A model generated the notes under the pieces. The model searched no databases, had not been told where the DNA came from, and was given only the letters and a program-made list of their open reading frames with translations. DNA of 64,000 bases, taken from positions 1 through 64,000 of the forward strand of contig NZ_QFZL01000005.1 of NCBI RefSeq assembly GCF_003171655.1, in the 5' to 3' direction. A program made the position numbers and the translations under genes. This document shows, one piece after another, positions 9,078 through 17,108 of the stretch; within the stretch, counting starts at the first letter, position 1; each line of letters begins with the position of its first letter. The DNA comes from Stakelama portus (GTDB taxonomy: Bacteria > Pseudomonadota > Alphaproteobacteria > Sphingomonadales > Sphingomonadaceae).

Positions 9078-10689
9078 TTTTTTTCGGATCCCGGTCGCCC
9101 TCGCCTGCGCGGCACTGGCGTCGGGCTGCGCGTTCGGGCCGAACTATGACATCGTGATCGCGGGGGGAACGCTGTACGACGGCACCGGGGCCCCGCCGCG
9201 TGAGGCGAGCATAGCGGTGAAGGATGGCAGGATTGCCCGCGTTGCCGCGCCCGATACGCGGCTGCGTGCGCGCCGCCATATCGACGCCACCGGCCTGGCG
9301 GTTGCCCCCGGCTTCATCGATCCGCACAGCCATGTGCCCGAATCGGTCCCCGAAATGCCCGGAGCGATGCTGGACATTCAGGATCTCTCGCAAGGCGTGA
9401 CGACGATCATGGCGAGCCCCGATGGCGAGCTTTCGGTGCGGCAGATGGGCAGGTTGCGCGACGAACTCGCGCGGCGTGGCTCGGGCCCCAATTACGGCTG
9501 TTATGTTGGCCATAACGGTATTCGCCGCGAGGTGATGCCGGGCGAACACCGCACCGCGACGCCGCAGGAAATTGCGGCAATGGCGGTACAGGTGCGCGCG
9601 GGGATGGAAATGGGCTGCGTCGGCCTGTCGACCGGGCTGATGTATGATCCGGGCATGTATGCCGATGAGGCGGAGGTCCAGGCGCTCGCGCGCGAAGTGC
9701 TCCCCTTTCACGGCAGCTATGATTCGCACGTCCGCGATCCCGGCGCGCATCTGCTCGAATCGGATCGCGAAGTCGTGCGGCTGGGCCGCGCGACCGGTGT
9801 GCCGGTTAAGATCGCGCATCTGAAGGCCGTGGGCCTCGCTAATCGCGGCCGGATCGGCGACGTGATCGCGATGGTCGAAGCCGCCCGCGCCGAAGGCGTA
9901 TCGGTAGTCGCCGATCAATATCCCTATGACGGCGCAACCCTGCGCTTTGCGCGCGAACTTCTGCTCGGCCCCGACGGCAAAGTGCCCGACGCCGATGCGC
10001 TGACCGCGATGCTCGCCGATCCCGCGCGGCGCGCGGCCCTGCGCGAGGCGACCGAGCAGGGCGTCGATGGCGGCTTTTCCTGGATCAAGGCCGTCGGCGG
10101 ATATGGATCGATGCGCATCGTCGACGCGCCGGATGCGCCCGACCTGATCGACCGCAACCTGCAACTGCTCGCCGAGGATTGGGGCGTGCCGCCGTTCGAG
10201 GCGCTGATCCGGCTGGTGACGCAGCATCACGACGTGCGGCTGACGCTCGGCAGCATCGACGAGGCGGACATCCGAAAACTGATCGTCCGGCCCTGGGTGA
10301 TGATTTCGAGCGACGGCTTTTATGTCGACGATACGGTCCGCAGGCTGGGCAAGGCGCATCCGCGTTCCTGGGGCAGCTTCACGCGCGTGCTCGGCCATTA
10401 CAGCCGCGACCTGGGCCTGTTCCCGCTCGAAGAGGCAATTCGCAAGATGACCTCGCTCCCCGCCGATCATCTGGGCTTTTACGATCGCGGGAGGATTGCC
10501 GTGGGCAAGGCCGCCGATATCGTCATCTTCGATCCCGCGACAGTCGATGCGCGCGCCGATTATCTCCATCCCTCACGCCCCTCTGCGGGAATCGGCACGG
10601 TGCTGGTCAACGGCGTCGTCGTCTATCAGGACGGCGCGGCGACCGGCGCGACGCCGGGCGGGTTCGTGCGGCGGCAGCAGCCCGAGTGA
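9064..10689 (+). CDS. N-acyl-D-amino-acid deacylase family amidohydrolase, lipoprotein
   Basis: About 541 residues, removing the acyl group from N-acyl-D-amino acids. MSVSSFFRIPVALACAALAS followed by GC is a lipoprotein signal, placing it in the periplasm or on the outer membrane. The amidohydrolase barrel shows GFIDPHSHVPES (metal-binding HxH), MGCVGLSTGLMYDPG (the conserved D-aminoacylase cysteine), YDSHVRDPG and KIAHLKAVG. The C-terminal signature runs RSWGSFTRVLGHYSRD, LEEAIRKMTSLPA and GKAADIVIFDP. The ATG at 9064 is inside operator A. First gene of a four-gene operon linked by 4-bp overlaps. Dihydroorotase-like or dipeptidase roles are less likely. Confidence 0.8.
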   Translation: MSVSSFFRIPVALACAALASGCAFGPNYDIVIAGGTLYDGTGAPPREASIAVKDGRIARVAAPDTRLRARRHIDATGLAVAPGFIDPHSHVPESVPEMPGAMLDIQDLSQGVTTIMASPDGELSVRQMGRLRDELARRGSGPNYGCYVGHNGIRREVMPGEHRTATPQEIAAMAVQVRAGMEMGCVGLSTGLMYDPGMYADEAEVQALAREVLPFHGSYDSHVRDPGAHLLESDREVVRLGRATGVPVKIAHLKAVGLANRGRIGDVIAMVEAARAEGVSVVADQYPYDGATLRFARELLLGPDGKVPDADALTAMLADPARRAALREATEQGVDGGFSWIKAVGGYGSMRIVDAPDAPDLIDRNLQLLAEDWGVPPFEALIRLVTQHHDVRLTLGSIDEADIRKLIVRPWVMISSDGFYVDDTVRRLGKAHPRSWGSFTRVLGHYSRDLGLFPLEEAIRKMTSLPADHLGFYDRGRIAVGKAADIVIFDPATVDARADYLHPSRPSAGIGTVLVNGVVVYQDGAATGATPGGFVRRQQPE

Positions 10690-11834
10690 GGCGGCGCCTC
10701 TCCCTCGTCTTCGTAGCGTTGCTCGCCTGGGCGCCGGAGGCGCAGGCGCAGGCGCTTCCTGTCGAGGCGATTGCCAGGCAAGCACATGACTGGGTAGCCG
10801 AGGGCAAGGCACCGGGTATCGCTATTGGGGTAATGGCGGGGCATCGGATCGTGCTCGCGCGCGGCTATGGCCTTGCCGACCTCGAACATGATGTGCCGGT
10901 AACGCCCGACACGGTGTTCCGCATCGGATCGGTGACCAAGCAATTCACTGCCGCCGCCGCACTGCGGCTTGCCGAAGCGGGGCAGCTGACGCCCGACATG
11001 CTGCCCGGCCCGGCGACCCTGTATCAACTGCTCGGCCATATCGGCGGCGTCCCCTCCTTCACCGACAGTAATGTCGCCCCGGCCCAAGGCTGGTCACGTC
11101 GCCGCAGCGAAGCCGAAATGCTGGCGATGATCGCCGGCCTGTCGCCGCCGCGGCGTTTCGCGGCCGGAGCCGGCTGGGATTACAGCAACAGCGGCTATTA
11201 TCTGGTCGGCACCGCGATCGCGCGTGCGAGCGGGATGCCGCTTGGCAGCTATCTGCACAGCGCCTTGTTCGTCCCGCTCGGAATGAATCGAACCGCACTC
11301 GACGACGAACGCGACATCGTGCCCGACCGCGCCATCGGCTATGCGACCGATCCGGAGGCACCGGGCGGGTTCGTCCATGCCGCCTGGGTGTCGATGACCG
11401 TTCCGGGCGGCGCAGGCGCGATGCGATCGAACGTGCCCGACCTGCTCCGCTGGCAGGACGCGCTGCTCCATGGCGCGGTGCTGTCTGCGGAAATGCGTGC
11501 GCGGATGCTGATGCCGACACGGCTTTCCGACGGCAGCCTTGCGCGGCGCGGGCCAGAGGGGTGCCGCGTCGCCCAATATGGCCTCGGCGTCTATGTCGAC
11601 GCACCGAACGGAGTCGCGCATGTCAGCCACTATGGCGTGATCGCGGGCTATCGCGCCTATCTCGCCAGCTTTCCCGAGCGCGGATTGGCGGTGGCAATTC
11701 TCACCAACGGCGAAAGCGACCTCGCGCCACTGGTCGCGCGCGTCGAAACGCTGATGGTCGGCGCGGATCCGGTGCCGCTCTGCTCTGCTGAAACCGTCGC
11801 GCGCATGTCGCGCCCCGAGGGGGCTATCCCATGA
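10686..11834 (+). CDS. Periplasmic serine hydrolase, class C beta-lactamase/DD-peptidase fold (1)
   Basis: A 382-residue secreted hydrolase. The GTG start overlaps the previous stop (GTGA) and gives a clean signal peptide: a basic RRR start, LSLVFVALLAW, then AQAQ. Earlier starts in the open frame lack this. Active-site motifs are SVTK at residues 82-85 (nucleophile Ser and Lys), YSN in WDYSNSGYYLVG, and HYGVIAGY in the KTG/HxG position. The family includes DD-peptidases, D-aminopeptidases, esterases and MlrB-type peptidases. In this operon cleavage of a peptide bond beside a D-residue is more plausible than antibiotic resistance. It is second in the deacylase operon. Confidence 0.75.
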   Translation: MRRRLSLVFVALLAWAPEAQAQALPVEAIARQAHDWVAEGKAPGIAIGVMAGHRIVLARGYGLADLEHDVPVTPDTVFRIGSVTKQFTAAAALRLAEAGQLTPDMLPGPATLYQLLGHIGGVPSFTDSNVAPAQGWSRRRSEAEMLAMIAGLSPPRRFAAGAGWDYSNSGYYLVGTAIARASGMPLGSYLHSALFVPLGMNRTALDDERDIVPDRAIGYATDPEAPGGFVHAAWVSMTVPGGAGAMRSNVPDLLRWQDALLHGAVLSAEMRARMLMPTRLSDGSLARRGPEGCRVAQYGLGVYVDAPNGVAHVSHYGVIAGYRAYLASFPERGLAVAILTNGESDLAPLVARVETLMVGADPVPLCSAETVARMSRPEGAIP

Positions 11835-13348
11835 TTTCGAACGTGCAACGCCGGCTGGGCGGGCTCGCCGCGATGCTTGCCCTCACGCTCGCGCAGATCG
11901 CTCCGGCGGCGGCGCAACACCGTGTCGATATGGCAGCGTTCGACCGGCAAGTGCGGGCGGAAATGACGCGCTGGCATCAACCGGGCCTGGCCCTCGCCGT
12001 CGTGCGCAGGGGGCAGCCGGCATGGTTGCGCGGCTATGGCGTGCGCGACATACGCAGCGACGAACAGGTCGATCCCGACACGCTGTTCGCGCTCAGTTCG
12101 TGCAGCAAGCCGTTCGCCGCCGCAGCGATTGCCCTGCTGGTTCAGCGCGGCAAGCTCGGCTGGGACGATCCGGTGACCGACACCCTGCCCTGGTTCCGCG
12201 CGCGCGATCCCTGGGTGACGCGCGCGCTCACGATCCGCGACATATTGTCCAATCGGTCGGGTCTGCGCAGCCAGTCGATCCGCGCGGTCGCGCCGAGCCG
12301 CCGGGCGTTTCTGGAAGGCGTCGCGGCTTCGGAGCCGATTCACCCGTTCCGCGCCAACTATGCCTATGCCTCGGACATGTTCGCGCTGTCGGGCGAAGTC
12401 GTCGCGTCGCAAACCGGGATGTCCTGGCGCGATTTCGCACGGGACAATTTCTGGCTGCCGCTTGGCATGACGCGAACCGATGCCGATTATCGCATCGCGC
12501 GCGCCGATCCCGACTCTGCCACGCCGCACGACCTGATCGACGGCAGGATGGTCCCGATCGCATGGCGTTATGACGATCAGGTCGGCCTGCCTGCGGTCGG
12601 CATCAACAGCAGCGTACGCGACCTTTCGAAATGGCTCGCCTTCCAGCTTGGCGAGGCGGAGGGGCCGGAACTGACGCAGGCGAGCCTCGCGGCGACGCGC
12701 GAGGCGCAGATTCCCTTGCGCGGGCCCTATTATGATTCACCGTTCCACGACGTGCCCGGCGTCACCGACGAAGCCTATGGCCTCGGCTGGTTCATGATGC
12801 GCTATCATGGCACCAGAATATTCTATCACCATGGCAGCCAGGACGGGTTTCGCTGTTTTGCCGCGATCGTGCCCGACCAGGGGCTGGGCTTTGCCGCGCT
12901 GGAGAACAGCCCCAATGCCGCGCTCCCGCGTGCGCTGTTCCTCGATCTGATGGACCGGATCGACGGGCGCGAACCGGGCCAGTGGGGACGCGATTTTCTC
13001 GCCCGGCAGGACGCGATCATCGCGCGTATCGCTGCGCGCGAGGCTGCATTGCGTGCGGCCGCGCAGGCGAGCCCCCGCCCGCCTTTGCCGCTCGCCGCCT
13101 ATGTCGGGCGCTATGACGATGGCGGACCGATCGGCGCGGTGGAGGTAACGCGGCAGGACGGCTCCCTCGTCCTGCGCGTCGGCGACGGCAGCTTTGCACT
13201 GCACCACTGGAACGGCGACCGGTTCGAAATGCTCGGGTTGGACGATCCGCGTGCGCAGCGCCTCGCCTTCGTGACGTTCCGCACCGGCCCCGACGGTGCG
13301 GTGGCGGCGATGGCGATCGACGACCTTCCACTGGAGCGACAGCAATGA
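11831..13348 (+). CDS. Periplasmic serine hydrolase, class C beta-lactamase/DD-peptidase fold (2)
   Basis: A 505-residue paralogue-like partner of the preceding hydrolase, joined by ATGA overlap. The signal peptide includes LAAMLALTLAQIAPAAAQ. The nucleophile motif is SCSK at residues 90-93, the second motif is YAS in ANYAYASDMFALSG, and HHGSQDGF fills the third position. The last 120 residues form an extra domain (PPLPLAAYVGRYDDGG onward) of the lipocalin-like type common in D-aminopeptidase relatives. The two tandem hydrolases differ in motif II (YSN against YAS) and in this C-terminal domain, so they probably handle different bonds of the same substrate. Confidence 0.75.
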   Translation: MISNVQRRLGGLAAMLALTLAQIAPAAAQHRVDMAAFDRQVRAEMTRWHQPGLALAVVRRGQPAWLRGYGVRDIRSDEQVDPDTLFALSSCSKPFAAAAIALLVQRGKLGWDDPVTDTLPWFRARDPWVTRALTIRDILSNRSGLRSQSIRAVAPSRRAFLEGVAASEPIHPFRANYAYASDMFALSGEVVASQTGMSWRDFARDNFWLPLGMTRTDADYRIARADPDSATPHDLIDGRMVPIAWRYDDQVGLPAVGINSSVRDLSKWLAFQLGEAEGPELTQASLAATREAQIPLRGPYYDSPFHDVPGVTDEAYGLGWFMMRYHGTRIFYHHGSQDGFRCFAAIVPDQGLGFAALENSPNAALPRALFLDLMDRIDGREPGQWGRDFLARQDAIIARIAAREAALRAAAQASPRPPLPLAAYVGRYDDGGPIGAVEVTRQDGSLVLRVGDGSFALHHWNGDRFEMLGLDDPRAQRLAFVTFRTGPDGAVAAMAIDDLPLERQQ

Positions 13349-15744
13349 TCTCGATGAAGCGGCTCGGGCGGATCGCCCTGTTCACCGGCGTGGGCCTTGC
13401 CGGGCTGGCCGCCGCGGCAACCGGCGGCGGCTATCTGTGGCTGCGCAGCTCGCTGCCCGACTATTCGGCCAGCCAAACCGTTGCGGGACCGCGTGCGGGA
13501 ATCGAGATCATCCGCGACTCCCATGCGGTACCGCATATCTTCGCGCAATCGCGCGAGGACGCCTATTTCGCGCTGGGCTATGTTCATGCGCAGGACCGGC
13601 TGTGGCAGCTAGAGATGGCGCGGCTCGCCGGACAGGGCCGGATTGCCGCGGCGGTGGGCACCTCCGGCCTTGCGACCGACAAGCTGGTCGCGGCGCTGGA
13701 TCTCGACCGCGTCGCCGCCGCGACGCATGCGCGCAACAGCCCGGAAACGCGATCGGCGATCCATGCCTATGTGCTTGGCATCAATGCCGGCATCGATACG
13801 CGCAAGGGCGCGCTGCCGCCCGAATTCATACTGCTGGGCGTGAAGCCGGGCCATTGGACCGACGCCGATGTCGATCGGCTGGGCGGGCTCGCTGCGCTGG
13901 GGATGGGCGACTGGCGCGAGGAAATGCTGCGCGCGCGGCTGGCAACGAAGCTCGATTGCGCACATCTGCACGACCTTTATGCGCGCCCCGACGAGCGGCC
14001 GGTCACCTATCCCGCGCTGCCCGCGCAATCGCGCGAAACGGCCGATAGCTGCGGCGCGATATCCTGGCGCGGAGAGTCGGCCGCGAAGCTGCCGTCGCTG
14101 CCCTTTGGCCGATCGCAGCCCGCGTCGAACAGCTGGACGGTGTCCGGCAGCCGCACGGCCAGCGGCAAGCCGATGCTCGCCAATGATCCGCACGGACCGC
14201 TGGGCGCACCGGCGGACTATTATCCCGTGCGTATGCGCTGGCCCGGGTTCGAAATCGTCGGCGCCTCGCGTCCCGGATCGCCGGCGGTGGCATCGGGGCG
14301 CAACGGCTTTATCGCCTGGGGCATCACCGACATGATGGCGGACCAGTCCGACATTTTCGTCGAGCGCATCGACCCGGCTGATCCTGGGCGCTATCTGACG
14401 CCCGACGGATCGGCGCCGTTCCGCACGCGCCGCGTTTCGATTCCCGTAAAGGGCGCCGAACCCCAGCAGGTTACGTTGCGCTACACCCGGCACGGCATCG
14501 TTATTTCGGATATCGACGATGACGCCGCGCAATTGGTGAAGGACCAGATCGGTCCGGGCTATGTCCTCGCGGTTTCCGGGCTCGACAATTCGGAGGGCAA
14601 TCCACTGGTGCAGGCGTTTCTCGGCATGGCCGAGGCACGCGACTGGCAGCAGTTCGAGGTCGCCGCCCGCGCATTCGGATTGCAGCATAACCTCGCCTTC
14701 GCCGCGCGCGACGGAACCGTCGGCATGATTTCGGCGGGGCGTATTCCGTTGCGCAAGGGCGACGGTTTCCTGCCCGTTCCCGGCTGGGAAACACGGTTCG
14801 ACTGGACCGGGTATCTGCCAGCCGACCAATTGCCCGCGCAGCGCGATCCGGAGGCAGGGTTCCTCGCCAACGGCAACAACCGGCTGGTCGCGGGGAGCGG
14901 CGGACCGCTCGACAGCGCGGCGTTCGAACCCGGTTGGCGCGCGGAACGGATCGAGGCGGTACTCGCACCCGCACAGGGCATCGGCATCGATCGGATGACG
15001 GCGCTGCAACGCGACACGGTCTCACTCGAAGTCGCGGCGCTCAAACCCGTTCTGCACGAAGCGCAGCCACAGACCGAGCGGGGCAAGGCGGCATTGGCGA
15101 TGCTGCTCGCATGGGACGGCGACATGGCGCCCGACCGGCCCGAGCCGCTGATCTGGGCCGCATGGCAACGCGCGGCGGGGCTGGCGCTGCTGCGGCCCAG
15201 GCTCGGCGCGCTCGCCGACAGCTGGCTCAAGGAAAACCGCCCCCGGCTCGACCGGCTGCTATGGGCGAAAAACGGTTGGTGCGCCGATTGTCCCGCGCTC
15301 GCGGCAAAGGCACTCGATGACGCGGTCGCGACACTTGCCGAAACACAGGGTGGCGACATCACGCGCTGGCGCTGGGGTAAGCTCCATCGCGCCACGTTCC
15401 GCCACGACATCCTTTCCTATGTTCCGCTGATCGGCGGGCTGGTGACGATCCGCGTGCCCGCGGGCGGCGACGCCCACACCATCAATGCCGGGCAGACCGA
15501 TTTATGGGGCGCCGATCCCTGGTCGGATATTTATGGCCCGCGCTATCGACAGGTGATCGATCTCGCAGCGCCGGAAAAGAGCCTGTTCATGATCGCGCCC
15601 GGTGTTTCGGGCAATCCGCTGTCGCACTGGTTCGGCAGCTTCGCAAAGCCGTGGAGCCGGGGCGAATATGTCATGCTGACCGGTGATCGCGAAACGCTGC
15701 GCAAGACGGCAGTGGGTGACATGACGCTGACGCCTGCGCGGTAA
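13345..15744 (+). CDS. Penicillin-acylase-family (S45) Ntn hydrolase
   Basis: A 799-residue member of the penicillin G / N-acyl-homoserine-lactone / lipopeptide acylase family, cleaving the amide between an acyl group and an amine. An N-terminal membrane anchor or signal (residues 5-35) precedes the alpha chain, with DSHAVPHIFAQSREDAYFALG. The mature beta chain should start at Ser261 in SNSWTVSG after self-cleavage, and ANDPHGPLG follows as usual. NNRLVAG and HTINAGQTDLWG are further family landmarks. It is the last gene of the D-aminoacylase operon (ATGA overlap). Its likely job is to remove a fatty or aryl acyl cap from the peptide. AHL quorum quenching is an alternative. Confidence 0.8.
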   Translation: MISMKRLGRIALFTGVGLAGLAAAATGGGYLWLRSSLPDYSASQTVAGPRAGIEIIRDSHAVPHIFAQSREDAYFALGYVHAQDRLWQLEMARLAGQGRIAAAVGTSGLATDKLVAALDLDRVAAATHARNSPETRSAIHAYVLGINAGIDTRKGALPPEFILLGVKPGHWTDADVDRLGGLAALGMGDWREEMLRARLATKLDCAHLHDLYARPDERPVTYPALPAQSRETADSCGAISWRGESAAKLPSLPFGRSQPASNSWTVSGSRTASGKPMLANDPHGPLGAPADYYPVRMRWPGFEIVGASRPGSPAVASGRNGFIAWGITDMMADQSDIFVERIDPADPGRYLTPDGSAPFRTRRVSIPVKGAEPQQVTLRYTRHGIVISDIDDDAAQLVKDQIGPGYVLAVSGLDNSEGNPLVQAFLGMAEARDWQQFEVAARAFGLQHNLAFAARDGTVGMISAGRIPLRKGDGFLPVPGWETRFDWTGYLPADQLPAQRDPEAGFLANGNNRLVAGSGGPLDSAAFEPGWRAERIEAVLAPAQGIGIDRMTALQRDTVSLEVAALKPVLHEAQPQTERGKAALAMLLAWDGDMAPDRPEPLIWAAWQRAAGLALLRPRLGALADSWLKENRPRLDRLLWAKNGWCADCPALAAKALDDAVATLAETQGGDITRWRWGKLHRATFRHDILSYVPLIGGLVTIRVPAGGDAHTINAGQTDLWGADPWSDIYGPRYRQVIDLAAPEKSLFMIAPGVSGNPLSHWFGSFAKPWSRGEYVMLTGDRETLRKTAVGDMTLTPAR

Positions 15745-15865
15745 GCGCCGTTCCCGAAATCGCCGACACACCGCCGCGACGGCCGCCAGCCGCTTCAGCT
15801 AGGAAGCAGCTGGCTTGGCCTCGCCCAACCTGCGTTTCCCGCATTCGGGGGAATGACGATGCGAG

Positions 15866-17086
15866 TCAGTCCCGGGGAACCAGTCGATTGTGACGCGCCA
15901 GGATTTCCACCAGCTGGTCCCTGGGCAGCGCATAGACCTTCACGCCGTTGGCGCCGGTCATCGTCTCCGAAGCGACAAGCTGGTTGACCAGCGCCTCTTC
16001 GGTCGCCTGCACCACAGCCGCGAACAGCGCGTTCATCGTGTCGCTGTCGGTGTCGGCGATCATTCCGTCCATATGCACTTCGCCGCCGGGCGTGGAGACG
16101 TTGGTGGTGGAGAATGCCAGCACCATTTCGCCCGACAGATTGCTTGCGGTGCTGCCGTTGCGCCCGACGCCCATCGCGGCGCGGCGCGCCATGCGCTGGA
16201 GCTGATGCGGCATCAGCGGCGCATCGGTGGCGATGACGATCAGCAGCGAATTCTTGTCCTGCGGTTCGCCTGCATTGGGGCCGATCGCGGCGATGCCGTT
16301 CACCTCCGGCCAGTTCTGCTCGATTTCGCGGCCGACCGGAATGCCGGCGATGCGCAGGTCGTCGCGGTTGCCGTGATTGGCCTGGACCAGCACACCGACC
16401 GTATAGCGTTTGCCGCCGACTTCGATGATTCGCGACGACGTGCCGATCCCGCCCTTGAAAGTATAGGCGATCATCCCCGTGCCGCCGCCGACATTCCCTT
16501 CGGCGACCGGACCGCTCGCGGCATTGTCGAGCGCGGCGAACACATCCTCGCGCGACAGCGGGTGGCCGAACACGTCGTTCAGGCGGCTGTCGAGCGTTTC
16601 GCCGACCACCGGCAGCACGCGCGTGACGAGCAGCGGCGCGGGCACATGTTCGAGCGACCAGTCCATCATGCTCTGAATCACCAGCCCGACATTGCCCGAT
16701 CCGGTGAGCGCGACCGGCCCGAAGAACAGTCCGGTTTCGTCGACCAGATGCATCCCGGTCCATTCGCCGGTACCGTTGATCACCGCGCGCCCGGCAGCGA
16801 CACCATCGACGCTGTTCTTGCCGAGCGGATGGATGATGGTGACGCCCGTGCGGGCGGGGCCTTGCCCGACCCGCAACGGTCCGTCGCCACGGATCACCGT
16901 GGTCTGGCCGACTTCGACGCCGGGGACGTCGGTGATCGCATTATATTCGCCCGGCGTACCGTCAAACGGCACGCCCAGATCGCGCGCGCGGTCCTGCGCC
17001 GCGGCGGGCGCCGCCGCGAGGAACAGCGCGGCAAGGCCGAGCGTGAATGCGGCGATCAGATCGGACTTCACGGCATATCCCTTCAT
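15866..17086 (-). CDS. BapA/DmpA-type aminopeptidase (family S58)
   Basis: A 406-residue self-processing aminopeptidase. The start chosen gives a signal peptide (LIAAFTLGLAALFLAAAP, then AAAQ). The family hallmark is the autocleavage site before the nucleophile: here Asn279-Ser280 in PQDKNSLLIVIATDAPL, as in the Asn-Ser pair of BapA from Sphingosinicella rather than the Gly-Ser of DmpA. GGIGTSSR and GVGRNGSTASNLSGEM are other conserved parts. BapA hydrolyses N-terminal beta-amino acids and DmpA removes L-residues and D-Ala amides/esters. It lies 22 bp after a TonB receptor in the same direction, so import and hydrolysis are co-expressed. Exact specificity is open. Confidence 0.8.
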   Translation of the reverse strand: MKGYAVKSDLIAAFTLGLAALFLAAAPAAAQDRARDLGVPFDGTPGEYNAITDVPGVEVGQTTVIRGDGPLRVGQGPARTGVTIIHPLGKNSVDGVAAGRAVINGTGEWTGMHLVDETGLFFGPVALTGSGNVGLVIQSMMDWSLEHVPAPLLVTRVLPVVGETLDSRLNDVFGHPLSREDVFAALDNAASGPVAEGNVGGGTGMIAYTFKGGIGTSSRIIEVGGKRYTVGVLVQANHGNRDDLRIAGIPVGREIEQNWPEVNGIAAIGPNAGEPQDKNSLLIVIATDAPLMPHQLQRMARRAAMGVGRNGSTASNLSGEMVLAFSTTNVSTPGGEVHMDGMIADTDSDTMNALFAAVVQATEEALVNQLVASETMTGANGVKVYALPRDQLVEILARHNRLVPRD

Positions 17087-17108
17087 TGGTTCGGCTCCAC
17101 CCCCGGGC

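Noticed and set aside
9073..10569. Open frame of 498 codons antisense to the deacylase gene
   Set aside because: It mirrors the coding strand of a clear N-acyl-D-amino acid deacylase. The translation is rich in Arg, His and Gly without domains, as expected of a shadow in GC-rich DNA.
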